Assembly: GCF_025466085.1 (NCBI RefSeq)
Contig: NZ_JANLOD010000074.1
Coordinates: 1-64,000, forward strand
DNA: 64,000 bases
From: Pseudomonas sp. 14P_8.1_Bac3
GTDB taxonomy: Bacteria > Pseudomonadota > Gammaproteobacteria > Pseudomonadales > Pseudomonadaceae
Reading direction: 5' to 3'
The notes below the pieces were generated by a model that was given only the letters and a program-made list of their open reading frames with translations, had not been told where the DNA came from and did not search any database. How positions within the stretch are numbered: the stretch's first letter is position 1; the number at the start of each line of letters is the position of its first letter. The position numbers and the translations under genes were made by a program. Below are positions 1 to 8,570 of the stretch, piece by piece.

Positions 1-20
1 CATTGGGATTGTGTTTCGGC

Positions 21-410
21 CTAGTCGTTGTACTGACTGAGCAACCGCTCCAGCCGCGCGCTCAGGCGGCGTTTGATTTCGGTTTCGATGTGCGGGGCGA
101 AGTCGTCGATCACATCTTGCATGATCAATTGCGCGGCGGCGCGCAGTTCGCTGTCCAGGTGCAGCAGGTCGTCGGGGCCCTTGCTGATGGCGGGTTCCGG
201 GCGGGCGACGGCGGCGGGTGGGGGCGGTGCGACGGTGGGCTGGCTGGCGCTGACCGTGTCGAACAGCATCGGAATCTGTTCCTGGTCACCGTCCTCGACC
301 GTGTCGGTCAACAGCGGCGGTTGCAGGTCGTCATCGCCGAGCAGTTGGCGGATCGACTCAAGGTCGTCCAGCAGGTGCGCGGACTTTTGCAGCGGTTTTG
401 GAGTGTCCAT
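21..410 (-). CDS. Hypothetical protein downstream of holC
   Basis: This 129-residue protein has an acidic N-terminal half, a Pro/Ala-rich linker at about residues 55-75 and a charged helical C-terminal part from about residue 80 that ends in an Arg-rich amphipathic helix. It follows holC after 8 bases on the same strand, so the two are almost certainly co-transcribed. From memory, Pseudomonas genomes carry a conserved hypothetical gene between holC and valS; valS would lie beyond the left edge of this window. I recognise no catalytic motif or membrane segment. The call as a real gene is firm; the function is unknown. Confidence 0.8.
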   Translation of the reverse strand: MDTPKPLQKSAHLLDDLESIRQLLGDDDLQPPLLTDTVEDGDQEQIPMLFDTVSASQPTVAPPPPAAVARPEPAISKGPDDLLHLDSELRAAAQLIMQDVIDDFAPHIETEIKRRLSARLERLLSQYND

Positions 411-418
411 CGGAATGC

Positions 419-847
419 TCAGAGTCGCTGTAAACGGTGATCTTGCAGAGGATAGCCCTGTTCGCGGTAGAAACGGAAACTCTCCCGCGCGGCCGCGCGA
501 ATCGTTGGATCTTCTACCACCACTTCCGCCACGCGGGCGAATTGTTTGGCGAAGGCCGGGACTTTCAGGTCCAGGTTGACCAGCAGATCCTGGTGTTGAC
601 CGCAGTTATCTCCCAGCCCCAGCACGATCAGGCTGTCCGGTTCACTTTCGGCGCAACCATGGGGCACGAAGCTTTCGCCCTTGAAGGCCCACAACCGCGC
701 ATCGAGGTCATTGCGCTGGGCGGCATCGCTGCAATGCAGGTAGATGCGGTGACCCATGCGCCAGGCTTTTTCGGTGAGCTTGCAGGCAAAATCCAGCCGT
801 GCCGAGGGATCGGCGCTGGGCAGGATATAGAAGTCGACTTTGGTCAT
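419..847 (-). CDS. holC: DNA polymerase III chi subunit
   Basis: The chi subunit (142 residues) of the replicative polymerase clamp loader binds psi (HolD) and contacts single-strand-binding protein. The N-terminus starts MTKVDFYILPS and the chain contains the family's features: a helix with RMGHRIYLHC, then DARLWAFKGESFVPHG, and a later Leu/Val core. The open frame extends 12 codons upstream to 883, but the ATG at 847 matches the family start and has AGGAA just upstream. The gene lies between pepA and a small hypothetical gene on the same strand, the usual pepA-holC arrangement of gamma-proteobacteria. Confidence 0.93.
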   Translation of the reverse strand: MTKVDFYILPSADPSARLDFACKLTEKAWRMGHRIYLHCSDAAQRNDLDARLWAFKGESFVPHGCAESEPDSLIVLGLGDNCGQHQDLLVNLDLKVPAFAKQFARVAEVVVEDPTIRAAARESFRFYREQGYPLQDHRLQRL

Positions 848-907
848 TGCGGTTCCTGAGCCATTAACAGCGCCCTTTATCAAGGACGCTGCTCAAGGTC
901 ATCGTTT

Positions 908-2398
908 TCAGGCTTTGGCGCGGTCCAGCAGGTATTGCGTCAACAACGGCACCGGGCGGCCAGTGGCGCCCTTGTCCTTGCCGCCGCTGGTCCAGGCGGT
1001 ACCGGCGATGTCCAGGTGCGCCCAGTTCAGGTTCTTGGTGAAGCGCGACAGGAAGCAGGCAGCGGTGATGGTCCCGGCTTTCGGGCCGCCGATGTTGGCG
1101 ATGTCGGCGAACGGGCTGTCCAGCTGCTCCTGGTACTCATCGAACAGCGGCAGTTGCCAGGCGCGGTCGTCGGCAGCCTTGCCGGCGCTCAGCAACTGGC
1201 CGATCAGTTCGTCGTTGTTGCCCAGCAGGCCCGAAGTGTGCGCGCCCAGGGCGACGACGCAAGCGCCAGTCAGGGTGGCGATGTCGATCACCGCTTGCGG
1301 CTTGAAGCGTTCGGAGTAGGTGAGGGCGTCGCACAGCACCAGACGGCCTTCGGCGTCGGTGTTGAGGATTTCCACGGTCTGGCCGCTCATGGTGGTGACG
1401 ATGTCGCCCGGACGCGAGGCATTGCCGCTCGGCATGTTTTCGGCGCAGGCGAGGATGCACACCAGGTTGATCGGCAGTTTCAGTTCGAGCACGGCCCGCA
1501 GGGTGCCGAAGACGCTGGCCGCGCCGCCCATGTCGTACTTCATTTCGTCCATGCCCAGGCCAGGCTTGAGGCTGATACCGCCGGTGTCGAAGGTGATGCC
1601 CTTGCCGACCAGTGCATACGGCTTCTCGGATTTCTTGCCGCCGTTGTATTGCATGACGATCAGGCGCGGTGGCTGGGCGCTGCCCTGGCCGACGGCGTAG
1701 AACGAGCCCATGCCCAGGTCCTTGATCTTCTTCTCATCAAGGACTTCGACTTTAAGGGTCTTGAATTCTTTACCGAGGTTCTTGGCTTGCTCGCCGAGGA
1801 ACGTCGGGTGGCAGATGTTCGGCGGCAGATTGCCGAGGTTGCGGGTGAACGCCATGCCGTTGGCGATCGCGGTGGCGTGGGCCACGGCGCGCTCGACTTC
1901 AGCCTGGGCGGCCTTGATGGTCACCAGGGTGACTTTCTTCAGGGCGCGAGGCTCGGCTTTCTGGCTCTTGAACTGATCGAAGGTGTATCCGCCGTCTACC
2001 AGGGTTTCGGCCAGCAGGCGGGTCTTGCCGTAGCTGTCGCGGCCCTTGACCACGATTTCGTCGAGGGCCAGCACCGCATCGGCGCCGCCCAGGCCTTTGA
2101 GGGTATTAAGGACACCGGCAATGATTTTGCGGAATGGACGGTCGCCCAGTTCTTCGTCCTTGCCCACGCCCACGAGCAGTACGCGCTCGGCTTTCAGGTT
2201 CGGCAGGCTGTGCAGCAGCAGGCTTTGACCGACTTTGCCGGCCAGGTCGCCGCGCTTGAGCACTGCGCTGATGGCGCCGCCGCTCAGGGCGTCGATTTGA
2301 TTGGCAGCGGCGCCGAGCTTGCGGCCTTCGCCGACGGCGACCACCAGGGTGGCGGTTTTCAACGTTTCGGGGTTAACGCTTTTTACAACCAGTTCCAT
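908..2398 (-). CDS. pepA: Leucyl aminopeptidase (M17)
   Basis: Cytosolic hexameric M17 metallo-aminopeptidase (496 residues) that releases N-terminal residues from peptides; in several bacteria it is also a DNA-binding protein acting in site-specific recombination and gene control. The two-metal active site is visible: the VGKGITFDTGGISLKP stretch carries the Lys and Asp ligands and the signature NTDAEGRL lies in the C-terminal half. The start at 2398 (MELVVKSVNPETL) is preferred over an in-frame ATG 11 codons upstream because M17 proteins of this genus begin this way. It is divergent from lptF and followed by holC 60 bases downstream. Confidence 0.96.
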   Translation of the reverse strand: MELVVKSVNPETLKTATLVVAVGEGRKLGAAANQIDALSGGAISAVLKRGDLAGKVGQSLLLHSLPNLKAERVLLVGVGKDEELGDRPFRKIIAGVLNTLKGLGGADAVLALDEIVVKGRDSYGKTRLLAETLVDGGYTFDQFKSQKAEPRALKKVTLVTIKAAQAEVERAVAHATAIANGMAFTRNLGNLPPNICHPTFLGEQAKNLGKEFKTLKVEVLDEKKIKDLGMGSFYAVGQGSAQPPRLIVMQYNGGKKSEKPYALVGKGITFDTGGISLKPGLGMDEMKYDMGGAASVFGTLRAVLELKLPINLVCILACAENMPSGNASRPGDIVTTMSGQTVEILNTDAEGRLVLCDALTYSERFKPQAVIDIATLTGACVVALGAHTSGLLGNNDELIGQLLSAGKAADDRAWQLPLFDEYQEQLDSPFADIANIGGPKAGTITAACFLSRFTKNLNWAHLDIAGTAWTSGGKDKGATGRPVPLLTQYLLDRAKA

Positions 2399-2526
2399 GT
2401 CCGGTTCCCTGAGTGATAGGTGGGTAGGCAAGGGCTCGGACGTGTGCGCGAGCCTGCTTATAAGGAAAGAGGCGCAGTTTGAACCTCGCTGCCTGCGCCG
2501 ACAACCCTGGGCAACGCGATTCTAAC

Positions 2527-2551
2527 TGTAGGCGCCCCCCTCGCTCCTACA
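2527..2551. repeat. Short degenerate REP-like hairpin between pepA and lptF
   Basis: The segment starts with tgtagg and ends with cctaca, the outer ends of the tgtaggagcg-type REP elements seen elsewhere in this window, but its core has decayed to a C-rich run. It sits upstream of the lptF promoter. Confidence 0.45.
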
Positions 2552-2572
2552 AGGGATTCCGAGCATTGCGCA

Positions 2573-2601
2573 GTGACAGGCGCGTCCAATCACAGGATAA
2601 T
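2573..2601 (+). promoter_or_regulatory. Probable sigma-70 promoter of lptFG
   Basis: GTGACA at 2573-2578 (5 of 6 matches to the -35 consensus), a 17-base spacer and GATAAT at 2596-2601 (5 of 6 matches to the -10). Transcription would start near 2608, leaving a leader of about 85 bases before the lptF start at 2693. Best promoter match I found in the window. Confidence 0.6.
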
Positions 2602-2692
2602 GCGCCAAATTTTTCGGCGGCCCGGTCTTGTGGGCTGCCTGATAGGTTCGCTTGTCCGGCTGCCTACGCCTGACAACCCTGGAGTGTCTGGT

Positions 2693-3811
2693 TTGATTGT
2701 CTTCCGTTATCTGTCCCGCGAAGTCCTGTTGACCTTGAGCGCCGTCAGCGCCGTGCTGCTGGTCATCATCATGAGCGGGCGCTTCATCAAATACCTCGCC
2801 CAGGCGGCTTCCGGTCTGCTGGACCCGAGCTCGTTGTTCCTGATCATGGGCTTTCGCCTGCCGGGTTTTCTGCAGCTGATCCTGCCGCTGGGCCTGTTTC
2901 TCGGGATCCTGCTGGCCTACGGTCGCCTGTACCTCGAAAGTGAAATGACCGTGCTGTCGGCCACGGGCATGAGCCAGCAACGCCTGTTCACCATCACCCT
3001 GTTTCCGGCGGCCCTGGTGGCGCTGGTGGTGGCATGGTTGAGCCTGAGCCTGGCGCCGCAAGGGGCCAATCAGTTCCAGTTGTTGCTGAACAAGCAGGAC
3101 GCCCTGACCGAATTCGATACCCTCGAGCCGGGCCGCTTCCAGGCATTGCGCGATGGCACCCGGGTGACCTACACCGAAACCCTGACGGATGACCGCATCC
3201 ATCTCGGCAGCGTGTTCATTTCGCAAAAAAACCTCTCGTCCGACAACAAGGATCGCGGGATTTCCGTACTGGTGGCCGAGAAGGGCCGCCAGGAAATCCG
3301 CGAGGACGGTAACCGCTACCTGATCCTCGACAATGGCTATCGCTACGACGGTAACCCGGGGCAGGCCGACTACCGGGCGATCAAGTACGACGAGTACGGC
3401 GTGTTGCTGCCTAAGCCGGACGTCAGCGACGAAGTCACCGACCGTGATGCGATGCCGACCAGCGCCCTGTTGGGCAGCGACGACCCCCGTTCTCGCACCG
3501 AGCTGCAATGGCGCCTGTCGTTGCCGTTGCTGGTGTTCATCGTGACCCTGATGGCGGTGCCGCTGTCGCGGGTGAATCCACGACAAGGTCGTTTCCTCAA
3601 GCTGCTGCCGGCGATTCTTCTTTATATGGCTTACCTCACCATCCTGATTGCTGCACGCGGCGCCCTCGAAAAGGGCAAGATCCCGGCTGCAATGGGGTTG
3701 TGGTGGGTGCACGGGATATTCCTGGCCATCGGCCTGGGCCTGTTGTACTGGGAACCCCTGAAGTTGAAGCGGGCGAGTCGCCGCAGCGCGCTGGAGGTGG
3801 CCCGTGGTTAA
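2693..3811 (+). CDS. lptF: LPS export system permease LptF
   Basis: Inner-membrane subunit of the LptB2FGC ABC transporter that extracts lipopolysaccharide and feeds it to the LptA bridge. The 372-residue product has the YjgP/YjgQ family layout: membrane helices near the N-terminus (LIVFRYLSREVLLTLS, then VLLVIIMSGRFIKYL), a large periplasmic beta-jellyroll region in the middle and a block of C-terminal helices. The start is taken as TTG at 2693, with GGAG at 2681-2684 as ribosome binding site; the open frame continues upstream to 2573, but that stretch overlaps a good promoter and lacks family similarity. It overlaps lptG by 8 bases. Confidence 0.93.
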   Translation: MIVFRYLSREVLLTLSAVSAVLLVIIMSGRFIKYLAQAASGLLDPSSLFLIMGFRLPGFLQLILPLGLFLGILLAYGRLYLESEMTVLSATGMSQQRLFTITLFPAALVALVVAWLSLSLAPQGANQFQLLLNKQDALTEFDTLEPGRFQALRDGTRVTYTETLTDDRIHLGSVFISQKNLSSDNKDRGISVLVAEKGRQEIREDGNRYLILDNGYRYDGNPGQADYRAIKYDEYGVLLPKPDVSDEVTDRDAMPTSALLGSDDPRSRTELQWRLSLPLLVFIVTLMAVPLSRVNPRQGRFLKLLPAILLYMAYLTILIAARGALEKGKIPAAMGLWWVHGIFLAIGLGLLYWEPLKLKRASRRSALEVARG

Positions 3812-4865
3812 ACTCGATCGCTACATCGGCAGCAGCGTCTTCATCGCGATCCTTGGGGTACTGGGGATCATTCTCGGCCTGGCGACCTTGTTTGCGTTCA
3901 TCGATGAGATGAGCGATGCCAGCGATACCTACACGCTCCTCGATATTCTCAGCTACGTTTTGCTGACCGCGCCGCGTCGTTTGTACGACATGCTGCCGAT
4001 GGCCGCGCTGATCGGTTGCCTGATCGGCCTCGGCAGCCTGGCCAGCAACAGTGAACTGACCATCATGCGCGCCGCGGGCGTGTCGATCGGCCGGATCGTC
4101 TGGGCGGTGATGAAGCCGATGCTGGTACTGATGCTGGCCGGGGTGCTGATTGGCGAGTACATCGCGCCGGCGACCGAAAGCACGGCCCAGGCCAATCGTT
4201 CGCTGGCCCAGGGCAGTGGCGACGCGCAGAGCGCCAAGCACGGCATGTGGCACCGTCAGGGCGACGAGTTCATTCACGTCAACTCGGTGCAGCCCAACGG
4301 CATCCTGTACGGAGTGACGCGTTATCACTTCGACAAGGAACGGCACATGTTGTCGGCAAGCTTTTCCAAGCGTGCCGAGTTCGACAAGGATCACTGGCAG
4401 CTCAGTGACGTCACCACCACGCTGTTCCATGAGCGCAGCACCGAGGTGGTCAACACGCCAGTCGAGCGCTGGAACGTGGCGCTGAGCCCGCAACTGCTGA
4501 GCACTGTGGTGATGGCCCCCGAATCGCTGTCGATTTCCGGTCTGTGGGGTTACATCCACTACCTTGCTGATCAGGGGCTGAACAACGGCCGTTACTGGCT
4601 GGCATTTTGGGTCAAGGTGTTGCAGCCACTGGTCACGGCCGCGCTGGTGCTGATGGCTATTTCCTTCATCTTCGGCCCGTTGCGCTCGGTGACCCTCGGT
4701 CAGCGGGTGTTCACTGGCGTGCTGGTGGGTTTCACCTTCCGCATCGTCCAGGACCTGCTGGGGCCTTCGAGCCTGGTGTTCGGTTTCTCGCCGCTGTTCG
4801 CGGTGCTGGTGCCGGCGGGCGTCTGCGCCTTGGCCGGGGTCTGGTTGCTGCGCCGCGCCGGGTGA
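3804..4865 (+). CDS. lptG: LPS export system permease LptG
   Basis: Partner permease of LptF (353 residues) in the LPS transporter. It has N-terminal helices (about residues 10-35, 60-80 and 100-120), a periplasmic domain at about 140-270 and C-terminal helices ending LLRRAG. The GTG start at 3804 lies inside the end of lptF, giving an 8-base overlap that implies translational coupling and equal subunit production. A strong intrinsic terminator follows, so lptFG forms a two-gene unit. Confidence 0.93.
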   Translation: MVKLDRYIGSSVFIAILGVLGIILGLATLFAFIDEMSDASDTYTLLDILSYVLLTAPRRLYDMLPMAALIGCLIGLGSLASNSELTIMRAAGVSIGRIVWAVMKPMLVLMLAGVLIGEYIAPATESTAQANRSLAQGSGDAQSAKHGMWHRQGDEFIHVNSVQPNGILYGVTRYHFDKERHMLSASFSKRAEFDKDHWQLSDVTTTLFHERSTEVVNTPVERWNVALSPQLLSTVVMAPESLSISGLWGYIHYLADQGLNNGRYWLAFWVKVLQPLVTAALVLMAISFIFGPLRSVTLGQRVFTGVLVGFTFRIVQDLLGPSSLVFGFSPLFAVLVPAGVCALAGVWLLRRAG

Positions 4866-4895
4866 TATCGCCGGTTTCCTGACTTCGCGGTTGAT

Positions 4896-4931
4896 AAAAA
4901 ACGCCCCTGTCGCAAGACCGGGGCGTTTTTG
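4896..4931 (+). terminator. Intrinsic terminator after lptG
   Basis: Stem acgcccc (4901-4907) pairs with ggggcgt (4920-4926), preceded by an A-run and followed by a T-run. The A/T flanks make it potentially bidirectional. Confidence 0.85.
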
Positions 4932-4954
4932 TAGGTGCCGTCTGACCTGCGAAC

Positions 4955-4984
4955 GTGACGCTTGCGCCGTGGATCAGGTACAAT
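4955..4984 (+). promoter_or_regulatory. Probable sigma-70 promoter of lepA
   Basis: GTGACG at 4955-4960, 18-base spacer, TACAAT at 4979-4984; the lepA start is about 50 bases further on. It lies immediately after the lptG terminator, as expected for a new transcription unit. Confidence 0.5.
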
Positions 4985-5036
4985 TCCCGGCTATTTTTCG
5001 GCGGGCTATGCCTGCAGCCTTTTTGAGTGTTGATCC

Positions 5037-6836
5037 GTGAGTGATTTGAGTCATATCCGCAATTTCTCCATCATCGCCCACATTGACCATGGCAAGTCGA
5101 CGCTGGCCGACCGCTTCATCCAGATGTGCGGCGGCCTTGCCGAGCGCGAAATGGAAGCCCAGGTGCTGGACTCCATGGACCTGGAACGTGAACGCGGGAT
5201 CACCATCAAGGCCCACAGCGTCACCCTGTATTACACCGCTCGCGACGGCATCAAGTACCAGCTGAACTTCATTGACACCCCGGGCCACGTTGACTTCACC
5301 TACGAAGTCAGCCGGTCTCTGGCGGCTTGTGAAGGTGCATTGCTGGTGGTTGACGCGGGTCAGGGCGTGGAAGCGCAATCGGTCGCCAACTGCTACACGG
5401 CGATCGAGCAGGGCCTGGAAGTCATGCCGGTCCTGAACAAGATCGACCTGCCACAGGCCGATCCTGAGCGTGTCAAAGAAGAAATCGAAAAAATCATCGG
5501 TATCGACGCCACCGACGCGGTCGAGTGCTCGGCCAAGACCGGCCTGGGCGTCGATGAAGTGCTCGAACGTCTGGTTCAAACCATTCCCGCGCCGACCGGC
5601 AACATCGAAGATCCGCTGCAAGCGTTGATCATCGACTCCTGGTTCGACAACTACCTGGGCGTCGTTTCCCTGGTGCGCGTGCGTCACGGTCGCGTGAAGA
5701 AGGGCGACAAGATCCTGGTCAAATCCACCGGCAAGATCCACCTGGTGGACAGCGTCGGTGTCTTCAACCCGAAACACACTGCCACCACTGACCTGAAGGC
5801 CGGTGAAGTGGGCTTCATCATTGCCGGTATCAAGGACATTCACGGGGCACCGGTCGGTGACACCCTGACCTTGAGCTCGACGCCGGACGTCGATGTGCTG
5901 CCAGGCTTCAAGCGCATCCAGCCGCAGGTCTACGCCGGTCTGTTCCCGGTCAGCTCCGACGACTTCGAAGATTTCCGTGAAGCCTTGCAAAAGCTCACGC
6001 TCAACGACTCATCGCTGCAGTACACCCCGGAAAGCTCCGACGCCCTGGGCTTCGGTTTCCGTTGCGGGTTCCTCGGCATGTTGCACATGGAAATCATCCA
6101 GGAGCGCCTGGAGCGCGAATACGACCTGGACCTGATTACCACCGCACCCACGGTTATTTTTGAGCTGTTGCTGAAAACCGGTGAAACGATTTACGTCGAC
6201 AACCCGTCGAAGCTTCCGGACCTGTCGTCGATCGAGGACATGCGTGAACCGATCGTGCGCGCCAATATTCTTGTGCCGCAAGAGCACCTGGGCAACGTCA
6301 TTACCCTGTGCATCGAGAAGCGTGGCGTGCAGCACGACATGCTGTTCCTCGGTACCCAGGTCCAGGTGACCTACGATTTGCCGATGAACGAGGTGGTCCT
6401 GGACTTCTTCGATCGTCTGAAATCCACCAGTCGCGGCTATGCTTCGCTGGATTACCATTTCGATCGTTATCAATCGGCTAATCTGGTGAAACTGGATGTG
6501 CTGATCAACGGTGACAAGGTCGACGCCCTGGCGTTGATCGTGCATCGCGACAATGCGAACTACAAAGGTCGCCAGTTGACCGAGAAGATGAAAGAACTGA
6601 TTCCGCGGCAGATGTTCGACGTGGCAATCCAGGCCGCCATTGGCGGGCAGATTGTGGCGCGTACAACCGTCAAGGCGCTCAGAAAGAACGTATTGGCCAA
6701 ATGCTACGGCGGTGACGTCAGTCGTAAGAAAAAGCTGCTGGAAAAGCAAAAGGCCGGTAAAAAACGCATGAAGCAAGTCGGCAACGTGGAGATTCCACAA
6801 GAAGCCTTCCTTGCAGTGCTCAGGTTGGATAGTTAG
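5037..6836 (+). CDS. lepA: Elongation factor 4 (LepA)
   Basis: Ribosome-associated GTPase (599 residues), related to EF-G but lacking its domain IV. The GTP-binding motifs are clear: AHIDHGKST (P-loop), RERGITI (switch I), DTPGHVDF (G3), NKIDLP (G4) and SAK (G5). EF-G-like domains II, III and V follow, and the LepA-specific C-terminal domain ends with a basic helix (KKKLLEKQKAGKKRMKQ). The start is GTG at 5037. lepB begins 5 bases after the stop, the classical lepAB operon. Confidence 0.97.
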   Translation: MSDLSHIRNFSIIAHIDHGKSTLADRFIQMCGGLAEREMEAQVLDSMDLERERGITIKAHSVTLYYTARDGIKYQLNFIDTPGHVDFTYEVSRSLAACEGALLVVDAGQGVEAQSVANCYTAIEQGLEVMPVLNKIDLPQADPERVKEEIEKIIGIDATDAVECSAKTGLGVDEVLERLVQTIPAPTGNIEDPLQALIIDSWFDNYLGVVSLVRVRHGRVKKGDKILVKSTGKIHLVDSVGVFNPKHTATTDLKAGEVGFIIAGIKDIHGAPVGDTLTLSSTPDVDVLPGFKRIQPQVYAGLFPVSSDDFEDFREALQKLTLNDSSLQYTPESSDALGFGFRCGFLGMLHMEIIQERLEREYDLDLITTAPTVIFELLLKTGETIYVDNPSKLPDLSSIEDMREPIVRANILVPQEHLGNVITLCIEKRGVQHDMLFLGTQVQVTYDLPMNEVVLDFFDRLKSTSRGYASLDYHFDRYQSANLVKLDVLINGDKVDALALIVHRDNANYKGRQLTEKMKELIPRQMFDVAIQAAIGGQIVARTTVKALRKNVLAKCYGGDVSRKKKLLEKQKAGKKRMKQVGNVEIPQEAFLAVLRLDS

Positions 6837-6841
6837 GTCCT

Positions 6842-7696
6842 ATGTCACTAAATTTCCCGCTGTTGCTGGTCATCGCCGTGTTCGTCTGCGGCCTTTTGGC
6901 GTTGCTCGATCTGGTTTTCCTCGCGCCGCGTCGGCGTGCTGCCATTGCCTCCTATCAGGGCAGCGTCAGCCAGCCTGATGGGGTGGTGGTCGAAAAACTG
7001 AACAAAGAGCCGTTGCTGGTCGAGTACGGCAAGTCGTTCTTCCCGGTGTTGTTCATCGTGCTGGTCCTGCGTTCGTTCCTGGTGGAACCGTTCCAGATTC
7101 CTTCCGGCTCGATGAAACCGACGCTGGACGTTGGCGACTTCATTCTGGTGAACAAGTTTTCCTACGGGATTCGCCTGCCGGTCATCGACAAGAAAGTCAT
7201 CGAAGTCGGTGATCCGCAGCGCGGCGATGTCATGGTGTTCCGCTATCCGAGCGATCCGAACGTCAATTACATCAAGCGTGTGGTTGGCCTGCCGGGTGAC
7301 CAGATTCGTTACACCGCTGACAAGCGTCTGTTCGTCAACGGTGAGTCGGTCGCCGAGCAACTGGTCGGCTCCGAGCCGGGCACGCTTGGCAGCGCCGAGC
7401 TCTACAAGGAAAAACTCGGCGCCGCCGAGCACCTGATCCGCAAGGAAATGAGCCGCTATCGCGCTTCGCCGGACCATACGTGGACCGTGCCGGCCGGGCA
7501 CTACTTCATGATGGGCGACAACCGCGACAATTCGAACGACAGTCGCTACTGGGATGATCCGACCATTCCAAAGGATCTGCTGGGCATGGTTCCCGACAAG
7601 AATATTGTCGGCAAGGCCTTCGCAGTCTGGATGAGCTGGCCGGAACCCAAACTCAGTCACCTGCCGAATTTCTCGCGGGTTGGCCTGATCAAGTAA
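6842..7696 (+). CDS. lepB: Signal peptidase I
   Basis: Inner-membrane protease (284 residues) that removes signal peptides from exported preproteins. Two N-terminal membrane segments (about residues 5-27 and 63-80) precede the catalytic domain. The nucleophile is Ser90 in PSGSMKPTL, and Lys145 in YIKRVVGLPGD is the general base. The later GDNRDNSNDSRYWG-like box is present as GDNRDNSNDSRYWDDP. It lies 5 bases after lepA and is followed by a stem-loop at 7704. Confidence 0.97.
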   Translation: MSLNFPLLLVIAVFVCGLLALLDLVFLAPRRRAAIASYQGSVSQPDGVVVEKLNKEPLLVEYGKSFFPVLFIVLVLRSFLVEPFQIPSGSMKPTLDVGDFILVNKFSYGIRLPVIDKKVIEVGDPQRGDVMVFRYPSDPNVNYIKRVVGLPGDQIRYTADKRLFVNGESVAEQLVGSEPGTLGSAELYKEKLGAAEHLIRKEMSRYRASPDHTWTVPAGHYFMMGDNRDNSNDSRYWDDPTIPKDLLGMVPDKNIVGKAFAVWMSWPEPKLSHLPNFSRVGLIK

Positions 7697-7703
7697 TCAC
7701 ACA

Positions 7704-7726
7704 CGGCGCTGTTGAACACAGCGCCG
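7704..7726. other. Stem-loop between lepB and rnc
   Basis: A perfect 9-bp stem (7704-7712 with 7718-7726) closes a 5-base loop. There is no proper T-run after it, so it is a weak terminator at best. Because E. coli rnc is autoregulated by RNase III cutting its own leader hairpin, it may instead be a processing site; that role is an inference. The rest of the 184-base gap holds no convincing gene. Confidence 0.5.
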
Positions 7727-7880
7727 AATGCTTTTCTGGATCAGCCACAATCGGCGCCAGCGGCATGAAAACAATGATATTCAGGACGTAATTTTTGAAC
7801 ACAGCGTTAATTGTCCCAAGCCTGCGCCGCACGTCGGCGATGGCGGTGGAATCCAGCCACGAACTCAGCGTGGGTAAACC

Positions 7881-8570
7881 GTGAGCGTCTCCTTAAGCCG
7901 TCTAGAGCGTCAGCTCGGCTACACCTTCAAGGACCAGGAACTGATGGTCCTGGCCCTGACTCACCGCAGCTTTGCCGGGCGCAACAACGAACGCCTGGAG
8001 TTCCTCGGTGATGCCATCCTCAACTTCGTCGCTGGCGAGGCGCTGTTCGATCGTTTCCCGCTGGCCCGCGAAGGCCAATTGTCGCGATTGCGCGCACGCC
8101 TGGTGAAAGGTGAGACCCTGGCCGTACTGGCCCGCGGTTTCGACCTGGGCGACTACCTGCGTCTGGGTTCCGGCGAGTTGAAAAGCGGCGGCTTCCGCCG
8201 CGAGTCGATTCTGGCCGATGCCCTGGAAGCACTGATCGGTGCAATCTACCTGGACGCCGGCATGGACGTGGCGCGCGAGCGGGTGCTGGCCTGGCTGGCC
8301 GGCGAGTTCGAAGGCCTGACGCTGGTCGACACGAACAAAGATCCAAAAACCCGCCTGCAGGAATTCCTGCAATCCCGGGGTTGTGAGCTGCCGCGTTACG
8401 AAGTGGTGGATATCCAGGGTGAGCCGCATTGCCGGACGTTCTTCGTCGAATGTGAAATCACCTTACTGAACGAAAAAAGCCGAGGTCAGGGTGTGAGTCG
8501 TCGTATTGCCGAACAGGTAGCGGCCGCCGCAGCACTGATTGCCCTGGGTGTGGAGAATGGCAATGACTGA
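7881..8570 (+). CDS. rnc: Ribonuclease III
   Basis: Double-strand-specific endoribonuclease (229 residues) that matures rRNA and processes mRNAs. The RNase III signature ERLEFLGDAIL is at residues 37-47, with Glu40 and Asp44 as active-site residues, and the second acidic cluster lies in ADALEALIGAIYLD. A double-stranded RNA-binding domain fills the C-terminal third. The start is GTG at 7881. The gene overlaps era by 8 bases, the usual rnc-era pair. Confidence 0.96.
   Translation: MSVSLSRLERQLGYTFKDQELMVLALTHRSFAGRNNERLEFLGDAILNFVAGEALFDRFPLAREGQLSRLRARLVKGETLAVLARGFDLGDYLRLGSGELKSGGFRRESILADALEALIGAIYLDAGMDVARERVLAWLAGEFEGLTLVDTNKDPKTRLQEFLQSRGCELPRYEVVDIQGEPHCRTFFVECEITLLNEKSRGQGVSRRIAEQVAAAAALIALGVENGND

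Noticed and set aside
7811..8011. Small frame overlapping the start of rnc
   Set aside because: Most of it is the rnc sequence read in another frame; the remainder has no membrane helix or DUF4845 character.
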